NCBI GenBank assembly: GCA_022393335.1
Contig: JAJEKB010021277.1
Location: 284,712 to 348,711, forward strand
Source: Macrotrachela quadricornifera
Lineage: Eukaryota > Rotifera > Eurotatoria > Philodinida > Philodinidae
Length of the DNA stretch: 64,000 nucleotides
Reading direction: 5' to 3'
Part shown: positions 23,932-37,345 of the stretch, piece after piece
Layout: each line of letters begins with the position of its first letter
Position numbering within the stretch: the stretch's first letter is position 1
The notes under the pieces: generated by a model
Told to the model about the DNA's origin: nothing
Seen by the model: the letters and a program-made list of their open reading frames with translations, nothing else
Databases searched by the model: none
Made by a program: the position numbers and the translations under genes

Positions 23932-25999
23932 TCTGTTTGTTTATTGTACACACAAGAAATCTTCAATAAAATCAAAAGAAAAATATAGATAAAAAAAGGT
24001 AGTTATGAGAGCATCAAAGATGACACTAATTTATCAAATACTCGTTAAAATATAGGTATCCTTTAGGACAGTTAGTTCAGTACTTATTTCAGAGTGTTAT
24101 TTCTTCTTACTATATATCAAAAGATCGAAGATTAGCAGATAAAAAGAACGAGATATTCAAAGTATTTGATATCATCTATTGGTTGAGATTCTGTAAACCA
24201 ACAATATAGTTTATGAGTTTATTATTGCCATTTTTTAAAATGTTTTATATGACTTTTGGTTCTCTAGAAAATGGTTGAAAATAATATTTTCCACTGAGCG
24301 AAAAAATAGCTAACACAGTCAATACCTAGATGAATAATGTGGAAAAAAACGATTCTCTGAAGAAAGTAAAAAATTTTTCGATTTCTTTGTATCTTTGAGG
24401 AAGATAATGGAATATTTTTCATGTAACCGACTTGTAATTATCTGAAGCGGTAGAATTTTTTGAACACTGATCAAAGTCACATAGGCAACGTTCATGATCA
24501 ACCGTATATAGAAGATTCTTCTGCCGGAGTGTTTGTGGCTCTATCCTACTTAAATAATCTTAACGAATCAATCGTTCGCCACTCGCCTATGAATATTAGG
24601 AAGTCAATTTTTTTTCTTTCTCCAGAGAACCGTCCATGCTATTCAAAATAATCCAGCGCCGTGTTCCTGTAACCTATTCATTGGATTATCGACGATGCTA
24701 GCCATGTTTTTTTACTACTTTGTGAAAAACTAAAAGTTATAGTACACAAAAATTCGTCAATCTGATCTATTTTAATTTTGAAAAGTGACTGTTTTGAACT
24801 CATAAAGTGTGTCAATTTTCACCCTTGTTGATCTATCGAATCTCAATCAATTGATTGTAAAAAATCTGCTAAATATTTCTTTTTTTTCCGAATGCTAAAT
24901 CTCAATAATTTGGTATGCAGTAAGAAAAAATTATCTTACTTGTTAACATATAATCCTAGTAAAAACATGCACTTACAAAAAGTTTTTATATTCGTTTTAT
25001 TTCCATACACTATTCTGCAATGCATTTGAAATACTTGCAGGCATTTATCTTACGTATAAATGCAACAAGGTTTTATTTACAAAAATTAATAGTGAAATTA
25101 TTTTGTAATGTAAATGCTGTATCATGCGAGAATTTTGTTTTTTCATTAATATATATTTTTTTTTATCTCGTAAGAAAAATAACTGTCATAATGCTATTTA
25201 GCTTCGAATTTGATACGTATGACTGGATTTTTTGCTCTTTTTAATGTATACAATCACCATCAACAGTAAGACATCCTTCAAGTTTTCTCTATATAAGAAT
25301 TTTATATGTATTGTAAAATTAATCATTTAAAAATATATGATATGCCAATTAAGATATACATTTACATATAAGTATAGTATAGTTACAAATGATAACTTAT
25401 TGCTATGAAAGTAAACTGCATTATCATATTGATTTTTTTATTATATGATTATTACGATTACTACTGCTCAAGTTTTGTTTACTTATTGTTGATTTTTTAA
25501 TATTCTTTATAATTATTCGTATTCGTGTACACACTTTTTGTGATGAATAGATTTAAGTAGAAGCTATTTTTTCTATGCAAATCATAATCAAACGTTAGGA
25601 GGATAGTCGTTTAAAGAGATTAGAAGAGAAGTTGGTTGCTAAGAATGTTGAAAATCGAATAAGAGAAAGCGTATTAGTTTTAAACTGTAAAAGAAATCCT
25701 TTCTACATATAATAATTATTCAGTAATAATATAAGTAAGTAATAAAATAAAATCATATGATAAAAATAAAAAATTATTTATTGATGTTTGTTTTATAAAT
25801 AGATATACATTCTTTCTTTCTCATGTTCTTCATTTGACAATAGCAATATGAATGAAGAAACTTAGATGTTTTCTACGAATGTCATTGTCTTAATTTACCT
25901 GTACTATTATCATAAACAAAAAACAAAAGAAGAACAAAATGTTTTCATACCTTTTATTTTGCATGTTTCAACAACATGGATAAATGATAAAAACTAGAT
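23932..25999. other. non-coding region
   Basis: No gene recognised. A weak inverted relation exists between about 24340-24385 and 24600-24640 (CTCTGAAGAAAG versus CTTTCTCCAGAG). Confidence 0.4.
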
Positions 26000-26960
26000 T
26001 ATTTTTTAAAAAATGTACTGCGAAAAGCTCCACAAAAATTGTAGGACCATCTACCTATTAACTTTTTCCGAAAATTTTTCTTATGCTCTATCAGAAGATG
26101 AAAACAAATATAAAACTTCGATATTTATCTTGTTGTGCTGATCAAACATCGAACAGATTATTTCTTTTGTCTGTGCACATATATGAAACGATATGCGATA
26201 TCATAAACTATTCTATCTGTTTAAATTACATGAAAAATGTTTCTTTATTTCACTTTAGTTAGAATATTAGATTCGAATCATGTGACTAGATTATACAAGA
26301 GTTTCAAAAAATGGCAGCTATCTTCGTTGTTTTGATTAATTCGTAAGCAGCTGATTTCTTTGCCTGTACATAAAAATAAAAACATACGATTCAATTTAAA
26401 ATCATACTGTTACTAAAGCGTGTATCCCGAATATAAAAAATGTCATCGAAATAGTGTGAAATAAATATAAATAGTTCAGTCATAATTACCGTAAAATAAT
26501 GTTCAAGGATGATATGGACGTAATAAAAGAATGGATGAATACACAAACTATAAATTTAAAGGACAGCAGTAAACTAAATATAGCACAAAAATCGCAAGTT
26601 TTTATCTCTCTTTTGCTTTAGTGATCATTGATGCATAGATCAATGCTTTTTTTGATAAAAATATAAATAATCAGTCGGATAGCAACGACTGTAGGTAAGT
26701 CATCGTCTAATCGTACACGTAATAAATATTACTTACATTTAATATATAGTGTATAAAGTGAAAAAGAAAGAAATGTATTAACCAACACTCTTACGCAAAT
26801 GAAATATACACAGGTAGTTAGTTACACGAGCCTGCAACATACCGATTTTCATTCGTTCTCTTACATATAACGATCGTCTATTAATATTTTTTAACGTGGA
26901 AAGAGATAATAAACGACACATGTACACACTCTCTCAATATGTCGAAAAATTACGCAAAAT
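26000..26960. repeat. diverged duplication, copy 2
   Basis: Direct, diverged partner of 20870-21680, without the 87-bp hairpin. Confidence 0.6.
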
Positions 26961-29780
26961 AATATCATAAGAATGTTTAATCTGAACATTAGATTATTAG
27001 AATATGAGTTAATTTTCAAGACAAAGGAGAATAATATCCATTTATTATAGTCTAGATTTTGATTCTATTAAAAATTGTATCTATTGATTTAGTTGTTTGA
27101 GTACATTCTTTATAATTACAAAAATTCTCACATTGTATTGAAATGAAGGACAGGATATTCTTTATACCCAGCTTAGCCCAGTTAGACGACAAGAACAGTT
27201 TGATATGAAATCCTTAAAAATACATATATCTAAACCGTACATCTTTGTTATTCGAGTATTTCGATCCGAGAATATCAAAGATGTGCCATGTTTTTGAGCT
27301 TTAATTTAATTTGAATATGTTCAATTTTCTTAATTTATAATATACACGATTTCATTGATAGTGAATAATTTTTCTTTCTTTTTATCATATAAAATAATAA
27401 AACTTTAATACCATTAAACCTCTACAGGACAAATTTTATATGGCTAATTTCTGTTGATGTTCATGGCATTGTTAGATAAGCTTTGATTCAGATTATTATA
27501 TACGAAAATCAGATTAATAATATTAAGATACTTCATATATGACATCAAATAATACCGTATATTGATGTTGAAATCTTTAATCTTACGCATTGAAGAGATA
27601 AGATTTCCTAGAGCATATCTAAGAATTTTTATATTAATCTAATGGCTTGATAGTTCAAAAGCTAACATCAATTTTGATTAAAAATGATCTTAATTGAGTA
27701 TTTGTTTATGAAAATTGTTGAATTAAGCTTTCTTTAATCTAAAATTATACAGAAAATCGTTATTTTCTTGATATAGCTTTTCTTTGATAGAAAACATTTA
27801 ATTTGAAAATTTCCAATAATTCATTAGTTTCGATTTCCCACTAGTAGTAATTTATTCTTTGTAATGTGATCTACTGAATTTTGAAATAAAATAGGAAAAA
27901 TAATAAAACATCGCTCAAAGATCTTAATCAAATATGTCACGTTTAATTTAAATACAAGAAATCATTAAAAGCAATATATAACATTATTTTGCTATAAATG
28001 AAATTACCAAAGAAAGACTAGAATTACGGCAAACACTATGTGACTTGCCCCGAAATTTCAATAACTTCTCTGTCCAGACTGAAATGTTATCGGAATTTGA
28101 AACCGAATTCAAATTCACTTCATTAATCCTCATAAAAAGTCTTACGTTTGTAATTAGTGGGTACATTATCATATTTACCGTTAGTTTTAATGGTAGCTCC
28201 ATAGCAAATCCCGCAGATGAACCATCGTAGAAAAATCTCGACACGATGAGTAGAACAAACAGCAGCTAATGAGCATGATAAAGACTTGTGTTTGGTCGAA
28301 CGAATTAATGAAGATAGCATTATCAGGATTTTTTCAGACCATGAGTAAAAATATAAGGAAATCGAGTATTTTAATAAGAGTATAGGATATAGACGGCTAT
28401 ATCCTGAAAATATTAAACTAGCGGCAACGTTAATGTCATCATACTCTACGACCGGAATGTTCTATTTATGGTATAATGTAATTAGCATTGGTTCTATATG
28501 ACAAAGGATAATTTCGTAACAATATGAACGAACAGTTTCATTGTGTTCGGAATGTGTGAAAATCAAACTACTCAATGCTAGATATAGAATTACTCAAACT
28601 TGAGAAAATATTCATGAAAGGCTGTTTCGAGCAATTTTGATGGTCAGTGTTGGATGTACAGCTTTTGAACGATACAAAATAACGATTCTGGGTTCATGTG
28701 GAGTAATAGATCTTGAGGAGGTGAATTTAACGCACTTCGTATACTAGAAATTCTCTACTTTTTTCAAAGCACATCTTTAAATTTCACCAACTACTCATCA
28801 GAATTATGAGTTGGTTCTGTTAACTATTATTTATAGAGATGTAGAAATTTCGTCTCTTTCTAATGGTGAAAAATCACAGATCGATGACTCTTTTCCTTGA
28901 AGAATTATACGAAAACAATCATTCAGCTTTTACTTTGAAATGAACGCTAGTAAAACAAGATGTGATTGAACATCTAACTGAAATTCAAAGTAAAATTGAT
29001 CAATGTTAGACTTAATTGATGACACAAGCTCTTTCTTGTTCAAATATACTGTCATCGAATATAGCCAGTAGTCCATTACAAGATTTCGGGTTTTCACATT
29101 GAAAACATTTATTGAAATCTAACATAGATTTTGGGTTTGAGATGTATTCCCATGAACGGATTTAGAGAGAAATAATCGATCGCATGATTAAGATTCGCGA
29201 AAGACAATATTAAATGCTGAAGAAATTCTAGATATTGGAATAATGAATCTTATGCCAATTCTCACGAAAAACTTATGATTGGGTGCACAATAATATATCA
29301 TTACTCGATCTTGATTTATCAATGATGACTGACAATATGCGAATAGAATTGATCAACAAGCGTAAGAAAATGACACAATGATGTGAAAAATTATGAACAT
29401 TAATATCAGGAAGAATTCATTGTACTCGAACCGATATTTTGCAAATCTCTTGTTGATTGTTTGAGAAATTGTGTGTCTTTTCAAATGGAGAAGATGCTTC
29501 GAGAGATTAACTCGAACATATAGTGTTTTCGGATAAGATTGTTACGTTGCCTTCGTCCTTCATTTTCTTCAAAGAAAATTATTAGCGTTTCTCCACAAGT
29601 CATTATCGATATATCGAAGGTTTTATTGAGTGCGGCTGAATTGACCCTATTTTTCACTAGCTAATAAAGACCTTTTATTAAAAGACTATTCTGTATGTAT
29701 TGTTTCAATGATTATTGACTCTACAGGTTCCAGCTATATTCGATCAAATCAGAATTAGATATGTTCTTAACATCAGCGTA
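26961..29780. other. non-coding region with decayed coding traces
   Basis: Codon-like stretches with many stops occur on the plus strand from about 28500 and on the minus strand at 27984-28320. No continuous product could be reconstructed or named. Confidence 0.4.
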
Positions 29781-29784
29781 AAAA

Positions 29785-30110
29785 AACCTCATTTGTTGAT
29801 GCAAGACGTATCCTTCATGAGACCGGGAAAGGTGATGCTTTTCATATTGCTCAAGAGAGCGACTATAAACAAAAAGTAGAAGTTTATCGAGCGAAAACTG
29901 ATGCCTATATGAAACTTCCTAAAAATTCATTCATTTGTTGAACAGTCTACGTACAAAGAGATTTATTCCACGGCATGGCAATACAAGAATATGATAGCTG
30001 ATCGCGAGAAGATCAAATTAGCGCATGTATTTCAATTTTTAATCTTATAAGAGAATCCAAACAAAAATGTGATAGGGGCATCCATAGGTAAATTTCGGAG
30101 AAAACCTTTT
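29785..30110 (+). pseudogene. relic of an unidentified protein-coding gene
   Basis: A clean frame reads VDARRILHETGKGDAF and on to MKLPKNSF; at about 29935 the frame shifts and continues EQSTYKEIYSTAWQYK..KIKLAHVFQF until stops. The composition is clearly protein-like, but I do not recognise the family. It lies tail to tail with the ADP-ribosyltransferase/NHL gene. The lesions are one frameshift and nonsense codons. Confidence 0.45.
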
Positions 30111-30258
30111 TTTTGCAAGAGAATGGGCTATTTTATTGAAGATACTTTTCTGCCTGATATATGATCCGCCTGCTATACGAACGTTCCTCACTGTGCATCA
30201 TCACGAAGATTGCCTCTGATCACAGGCGTATGTGAATTGACATTAAAAATAACAGTCT

Positions 30259-32641
30259 TTATATACGAGAAAATCGCTGCACTCGATGATTATTAGAATC
30301 GACAACATAGAGATTTCCATGCCTATCGAAGGTCAAGTCTTCGGGGCGATCGAATTGATTTTCTCCTATTCCACTACCATTTCTATCCACAATAATAGTA
30401 CCTTGCTTCTTTCCTTGAGACCAACATATTATTCGGTTGCATCCATAACCGGACCATGATTTTCTTTCTGCCACATAGATAGTACCTAAAGTATCAACAA
30501 AGATTTCAGTAGGATACGGCAAATGTGCTAAAGTGTTGCCATAACCTTGACCTCCAGCGACAATAATGCCTTCTCTTGCACCTTTAACCCATTTCATTAT
30601 GCGATAATTCTCATAGTCAGATACATAGACACTCTGTTGTTGATCGACGAAGATGTAATAAGGATTGTTGAGTTGATTGCGAGCATTACCTACGCCATGC
30701 CCGCCAGCAACGATAGTTCCATTCATGTCTCCTCGGTCTATCTCATATCGTCTTACTTCATGTTTTTCGGTATCAGAGACGTAGAGATATCTTTGTTCAT
30801 CCAAAGCTAAGCCGCTACAGTAAACATTCTCAATGAGGATTTCTCCTTGAGTTGTGTCACTATGACGGGACCATCGTACAATTCGTCGATTGTATCGATC
30901 ACAAATAATTAGACTATCTGTCCCTTTGTCAATTAGCACACGATTTGGATAATTTAATTGGTTCAATCAATTTCCTTTACCATGTCCACCAGCGACTACT
31001 CGTCCACTTGTACTACCTCTCTGCCATTCCATGATACGGTGATTATAGTAGTCAGCGATGATTATCGTTTTGTCATCATCAGTATCAATGAAGAGACCCA
31101 TCGGGTGGTCGAGTTGATTGTTGGCATTGCCTCAACCGTATCCTCCAGCAATCGTCACACCCTCCTGTTCCCATTGTGCATCTACAGGTAGATTAGGAAT
31201 GGCTGCAAAATAAAAATAACAACATACGTATTTGGCACAATTCTGAGTCGAGAGTTAACGTATCATATACACCTTGATGAACTATGTTTACCGTAAAGAC
31301 AGTTCGGATCTATGGCTTATTCTTGTTGGTATATCGAGATTTTAGTGAGTTTTCTTGAGAGAACCTTACTTTTCAGCGCAATCGTATTTTCGAATTTTTG
31401 ACTTGAAATTTTGACAATATAAAAGATCTCGGTTAGATTAGATTACCAAAAAATTTGATAATTTTTTGGCGAAGCGTCTTGTAATTATGAAGTCGATCGA
31501 GAACCCATGCAATTTTTTTGTAATCTAATCTAGCTGAGATCATCATATTGTCAAAGTTTCAAATCAAAAATTCGAAAATATAATCACGCTGAAAAAGTAA
31601 GATCCTATAGAGAAAATTCACTAAAATCTCGATGTTTCAACAAGAACAACCCATGGATCTGAACTCCTTATATGATAAATATAGTTTACCAAGGTCTATA
31701 AGATTTATCATCATGAGAGATGATTTTACGTATAAAATGGAATCATTGGTGATCTGTCAATTATTGTATTTCATTTTTTTAATACAAAACCCTTTTAAAC
31801 ATTGTTCAATAGATAAAATGTTCATACCCGACGATATCTTCGTTAGTGTTAATGGTGAAAATGTACTTGATTCGTGAGCACCTGAAGTAGACTGCTGTTT
31901 GATTGATTTTGGAAACGGTGCTTCAAGACGTGTAATTGGTGGCGCAATTTCTTGTAATTGAATAATATAAAGTTCAAGTGCAGGAATTAATTGACCCACG
32001 ACTTCGAAATAGGAGCCTGGCACAAGAATAATTTCTTTTTCAGTATTTTTAAAATATGAATGTGCTGCAACCGACTTTCCATTGATACATTGGATTGAAA
32101 AGAGTGTACGTTTCCCATGTTTACCTAAAAATTGATCTGATTTAAGTACTTCAATGTCAGATGTACAAGAGCTTATTCCCCACCAGGCGAATTTTGTACC
32201 CTTCTTATATTTAGAACTAAAATCGACATCGCGAATACCACGCCATACTACTCCACTTTGTGATGGTAATTTATGTAATGCAGTAAGAAATAATTTAAGA
32301 AATGTAAACCATGGTTTCAAATCTTCACGATTCTCATCACGTAATGATCGATTGAGTAGTACATAGAGACTTGGTTCACCACTAAATTGCATTGTATACA
32401 AATGTATTGCAGCTGATTGATCCTGTGTTAATTCGTCAACTGAATTCTGACAATTATGTAATGCGACAAAAACATTGTTTTCTATTCCATTGAAAAAATG
32501 AGAAACAGGTTTAACGGTTTCAGCAAGAGAAATAAGTGGTTTTGTTTCATAGCCCTTTACTGGTGACAAAAGACGATCAACAGGTTCATTGTAAATATCA
32601 GTGAAACGAGATGTGTTGCTTAATTCTATTAAATTAGCCAT
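30259..32641 (-). pseudogene. ADP-ribosyltransferase-NHL fusion with two in-frame stops
   Basis: Exon 1 (32641-31828) encodes an R-S-ExE mono-ADP-ribosyltransferase domain of the NAD:arginine type: Arg134 in VWRGIR, the Ser motif SSCTS at 157-161, and Glu201-Lys-Glu203 followed by a PGS turn. Exon 2 (31202-30259) encodes an NHL beta-propeller with repeated AGG(H/Q)G and (N/H)RIxxW motifs. A 625-bp intron (31827-31203, phase 1, GT..TTTTGCAG) joins them in frame, for 586 codons. The frame has TGA at 31134-31132 (GGYG-stop-GN) and 30969-30967 (GKGN-stop-LNQL), with no frameshift; each could be an Arg CGA to TGA change. The fusion layout is one I know from bdelloid genomes. Substrate is unknown. 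If translation stops at the first TGA, the transferase domain is intact but its propeller is lost. Confidence 0.75.
31262..31707. mobile_element. foldback element inside the fusion gene intron
   Basis: The left arm 31262-31460 and right arm about 31515-31707 are imperfect inverse copies (ATCGAGATTTTAGTGA at about 31338 and its complement near 31620; TTCGAATTTTTGA and TCAAAAATTCGAA). The loop is ~55 bp. It lies wholly within the intron 31203-31827. Confidence 0.65.
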
Positions 32642-32660
32642 TTAAATCTAGAAAACAAAA
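32642..32660 (-). promoter_or_regulatory. candidate splice acceptor just upstream of the transferase start
   Basis: On the minus strand TTTTGTTTTCTAG ends 6 nt before the ATG at 32641, suiting a spliced-leader or 5'-UTR intron acceptor. Confidence 0.4.
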
Positions 32661-32809
32661 ACATACTCCAACCATTGAAATATGTAACAGTGACAATGCA
32701 TTAATCTCTCTGATCACTTCTTTATTTTCTTTCTCTAGAGCAGACGTACGAGCGCTTGCTTACATTTTATTCTTGGCGTTATCTTTCTCATCCTCCCTCT
32801 TGTGTGTGA

Positions 32810-34072
32810 ATGAGGAGAGGAGTCAATAGTAATTATCGCTCTAGTTATTGTTCTAATTCGAAATGGTCATCGTCAAAGTCGCAACAGAACAATATAACTA
32901 CTACAGTAATGGCAAACAAGAATCAAACTATCACAATTAAAAATTATAATACAGAAGCCACATGTAACTTAGAAGAAATGATCACTTATATTCGTCGCAA
33001 TTTAACTGTGGCGCTCAATGTTCATCAACATTTTATGTATAATCAGCATGTACAGCAATTGAATGAGTCTATCGACTCATCTACACCTCTAGCAGGGAAA
33101 CAGAATTTAGATTTGAGTGATAATGATGGTACTCATACAACTGAACAGCTACGTGTGCTATCGAATGGTAAACAAAATAATATTAAGTACGCGAACTCAT
33201 CAAAAGCTCTCGATACGATACATGAGCCGAGTAATCATGTTCAACGAATCAAACATCCACAAAAAGTAACAGAACCCCATCAACGTCTTGAAGGTGAGGG
33301 TGAGGGTGACGGTGAGGGTGAGGGAAATTGAATAAAATCTACAGTCATCTGAAAATATCAGGCATATTCAATATCGTTTCCAGAGAAGAACAAACGACTT
33401 TCGATTTACTGTAAAACATCTTCGCGAATATAATGCGATATTGAAATTAGGTCGCATATCGATTGGAAACTCATTCTGTGCTATCACACCTTTTCCGGCT
33501 GGTAACTGAATGACCTACTGTATTCGATGCTAGTGCTTAGGTCATATCAGAGATAAATGCAATTTAATGAAGCAATATCTGCCGGAAAACTTCATCAAGT
33601 TGTACTTCAAGACTATGCTCTAGTACTACAGCTTCAAACAAAGCCAAATGATTTTCCATCACTACCATCGAAAGTGTCTAAAACGGATCCATCGGGATCT
33701 GCTCTAATTCAACCTTCAACAGTAGTTAATACGAATGTGAATGAAGATGTAACAAAAATGTTGTCATCGATCGAACAAAATACTCTAGATATGGAAGAAA
33801 GTACACAACGTATAGGTGAAAAATTAGATCGCATTGATACTAAAGTTAATCAAATCGCTCTAGATGTCGAACTACACCACAAAACAATGCTAGAACTACC
33901 ATCAGCACTTGGTTTGTTAGTTCATGATTTCACCTGGCCACTGATGAACTCTTATATTGCTGGATTACGCGAGAATCAGCCACAATTGCAAAAATTATAT
34001 ACTAAATTGCAGCTATTATCATCTCATCTAAATTCTTATGATGTATCTCGAAGAAAACGCATCAAAATATGA
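32810..34072 (+). pseudogene. LINE ORF1 (gag-like) remnant
   Basis: Open pieces at 32810-33331 and 33557-34072 are linked by a stretch in another frame that holds a zinc knuckle (CIRCxCLGHIRDKC, with a stop inside it). The first piece ends in a GEGEGDGEGEG run, probably a slipped microsatellite. The second piece is polar and helical (SSIEQNTLDMEES, IGEKLDRIDTKV), like a coiled-coil multimerisation region. Nucleic-acid binding is the expected role. At least two frameshifts and two stops are present. Confidence 0.6.
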
Positions 34073-34279
34073 GCAGATAGATGATTACGTTCTCTAATTT
34101 ACAGGCAAATGTTAAATCTTTTTCTCCTTCTCGAATTACTAATCCTATAGAAATAGCGATGAAACAGCTTTGTCAATGAGGATTTCAGGCAAACAATCAG
34201 GAAATTGTATCTAAAGTGCTGACAGAATGGTTTACATTAGGTAACTTAAAAAATATATCACCTGAGGAAGTACAAAAAG

Positions 34280-36579
34280 AACAAAATCCTTTGAATATTC
34301 TTTGCTATAACGTTCAAAGCTGGTATTCTCGGTAGTTGGTGAGCTGTGGAACTCATCTCGGATGCCTCATTTCAATGTTTTTCATCAACATGGAACAAAT
34401 AAACGTAGTGGCATATGTGTAGTAGTAGGAAAACACTTGAGAGGATCGAAAATACAGTTATTGTTGATATAATTGGATTGTCTGAATCAATTATAATAAT
34501 TGTTATTTACTGGCCGGCCAAATCAGAAATCTTGATGAGTTAAAGCCTTACATTATTGAAAACATCATCATCACTGATGATTTTAATGGATCTGTAAAAG
34601 AATGGGTGGAGAATAATAATCTTTGTGACATTCTATCGACATCGCATTCTTCAAAACGTTCGAACAGAAATATTGATTTAATGTTTACAAATATAAGAGA
34701 AACACAAGGAGAGACTCTAAAAATGAATACTAGTGATGATTTGTCAATAATAATAATTTGTAAGAATGTGGAATTTAATACGAATAAAATGTTTCCCCAT
34801 GTACATTGGAAGATGTAGGAAGCCATTCACACGTCATGACAGGATTTTTGGATTAAAGAGCAGAATAGAGAAAAAGAATGTCGATACGTGGTATATGAAT
34901 TATGTACGCTTTCTTGTTGCCTTACAAAATAGACTCACACAATGGAAAGAAAAAGAAAAATTCCGACCAACACTACCTCCTTATCTTATTCAGAAGCTAA
35001 CAGAAGTGAAAAGTGTAAGAAATAAGTATTATAGAAAGAAAAAAATATACAATACAAATGAAGGGACAAGAATACTACTACGTGTAATGGCAAGAGAAGT
35101 GAAAGTAGAAATCATAAAACATAAATCAAATAAATGGCAAGAGTTTTTATCTTAAATTCAAGAAACGCACGATAACAAAGGAAAAGAAGTCCAAATTGAG
35201 ATAGAATATCTTGAAGTGATGGACAAACTAGCAATGTTAAACGAAAGGAGTGAAACTATACGAGTATGTTTGTAATAAAGAAACATATACCGAAGTTAGA
35301 ACCTAAAAAATCATTTAGATTTGGCGCAGTATCTAATTTTATGATCAAATGGCTTCCTCCAAGTTATATTAGCTATTTAGCAAATTGTTTCAACAATGTA
35401 AAAGTAGGAGTACCTTATTGTAACCAGACACGTCCAATTTCATTGTTAGTAATACAGTCAAAGCTCTTTGAAAAAATCATGTTAGAAAAAATAAGATACT
35501 GGGCAGAGACCATTAGTTTGGTACCAGCTGAACAGTCTGGATTTAGACCTGGTTATCTTCTTCCCCCGAGAGTCCTACCTCTTTATCAAGAAGTAAAAGA
35601 TAATATGCCGGCTAATGTTCCGACACTTACAGTATATGTCGGTTATCAACAAGAATACGATAAGGTGTGTCATAGAAGTCTTGCTGTTAAACTTTTTCGT
35701 TTAGGTATACCCTTACGACGATTGAAAACTGATTATTTCTTGGTTGTGTAATCGTGGTGATTATGTTGTTTTCAGACAAAATAAATCGAAAATATTCTAT
35801 ACATATGTCTGACTTCCTCAAGGTAGCAGCCAAAGTCTATATCTGTTCATCGTTTATCAATGTGATCTTGTTGCTTGTGCAAGTCCTCATTCGAGTCATA
35901 TATTTGCTGATGATCTTAGCGTTCTCATATCACCTCCAATGTGTTGTGAACTGAACCTGATGATGGATTTTTTGGAAAAAGAAGGAACAAAGCAGTAGTG
36001 CAGATCTTTCATTCCCAAGCGCAAAAGTCGGTAGTCGACGTGTACATGGAAGGACAAAAATTAGAAACAGTTAAAGAATTTAAATATCTTGAATTCACTT
36101 GGACCAATAAGATATCTTTAAAACCGACGATTGACAAGACTCTTGAGAATAATCAAAGAACGTACAGTAAACTAAGATGAATGAAAAGTAGCAAACCATT
36201 CTCAAAAGATATTCCACGAAGATGTTTCTTTACGTACAGTTTTCCTTATCTTGTCTGGATTTTCCCTCTATATTCATTCTTACCCCAAACTCAAAGAGAA
36301 GCACTCTTAAGAAAGTTTAGAAATGAAATAAGTCTGTTGCATCACTGTTCCTTTGCTCCAGCAGAAGATCCTCTCCAAATCACAAATGAAATGTCATTGG
36401 AAGAGTATGTTAAACGATATATTGGAAAAATCAGACTTAGGTCAATCACTTTTTTTATTATGATATATTTTATTGGGATTTATTTCAAAACAATAAGAAT
36501 AACCATTTCGGTCATTTCTTTCGAATGTAAACGAGTACGAGGTATGCGTGCAAGACATAAATCATTGTTTCTTTTATAG
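34280..36579 (+). pseudogene. LINE ORF2 (endonuclease and reverse transcriptase) remnant
   Basis: The endonuclease start is visible as NILCYNVQSWYS near 34300. Later endonuclease sequence reads STSHSSKRSNRNIDLMFTN and ends near MFPHVHWK at about 34810. Reverse transcriptase follows in pieces: RPISLL..SKLFEKI near 35430, AEQSGFRPG near 35530, and the catalytic FADD box near 35905. Stops and frameshifts split it into at least five open pieces (34606, 34766, 35266, 35998, 36181). It would have copied LINE RNA at the target site; it cannot now. Confidence 0.7.
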
Positions 36580-36859
36580 CTTGATTTTTTATCTTTGTAA
36601 ACAGCTGCACATATGTCTGTATTATCTATTTTTTTTGCTCCGTTCTTTCACTATTCTTAGTTATGCTTTCTTTTCTCTCTGTTCTTAATGTCTTCTAAAT
36701 TCTTTTTGCACACTATCTACAAAATGTAGATACCTATGAATCTACTTCTACTATCCTGTTGACTAATGTATATTGTAACAACTTGAATTATGTATACTTA
36801 CGGTAATAATTGTAAGCACTTCCGAGTGTAACAATAAAAAGAGCAAAATTTAAAAAAAA

Positions 36860-37345
36860 TATTAATAATGATAACAAAACAGATTTCGCAGCAGTTAATG
36901 CTGGTGGCAATAGCGTCAGTGTATTGTTTATCAATGGAAACGGAACCTTTTAGATGCCAATGAACTATACTATTGGTACTTCTCCAGTATCTGTAATATC
37001 AACTGATTTTAACAGTGATAAAAACCTGGATCTCGCAGTGATCAATCTCGGCGACAGCACCGTTCGTATATTGTTTGGCAACGAAGATGGAACATTTCAA
37101 ATGCGGATGAACTATTTTGTTGATAATGCTCCGGAATCTGTGATTGCGATAGATTTTAACATTGATAACAAACTGGATCTCGCAGTGGCCAATTTTCAGT
37201 AGTACACTATTAGTGTATTGTTTGGCAATGAAAGTGGAACCTTTCAGAGGGTCATGAAGCTGTTTGTTGAATCATACGCAACCTTTTTATTAACAAATGA
37301 TCTTAACGATGATAACAAACATGATTTAGTTGTCGTCAATTAAAA
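36860..37345 (+). pseudogene. FG-GAP/VCBS repeat protein fragment
   Basis: Repeats of the pattern DFNxDNKxDLAVxN and SVLFGNxxGTFQ are seen three to four times; this is the calcium-binding FG-GAP/VCBS beta-propeller repeat found in integrin-like and secreted proteins. Stops interrupt the frame at 36951-36953 (after GNGTF), at 37200-37202 (after ANFQ) and near 37340. The 5' part is missing: the LINE poly-A tract directly precedes the first FNNDNK, so the retrotransposon appears to have landed in or beside it. Confidence 0.65.

Larger units (their letters stand above)
32700..36860 (+). mobile_element. decayed non-LTR (LINE) retrotransposon
   Basis: In order: a gag-like ORF1, an endonuclease region, a reverse transcriptase, a T-rich 3' region and an A-run at 36851-36859 after AATAAAAAGAGC. 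The 5' end is not defined; about 32700 is where the transferase leader ends and GC content rises. A zinc-knuckle gag plus an apurinic-type endonuclease fits the Jockey/I/CR1 group, but the exact clade cannot be set by eye. Both frames are broken. Confidence 0.75.
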
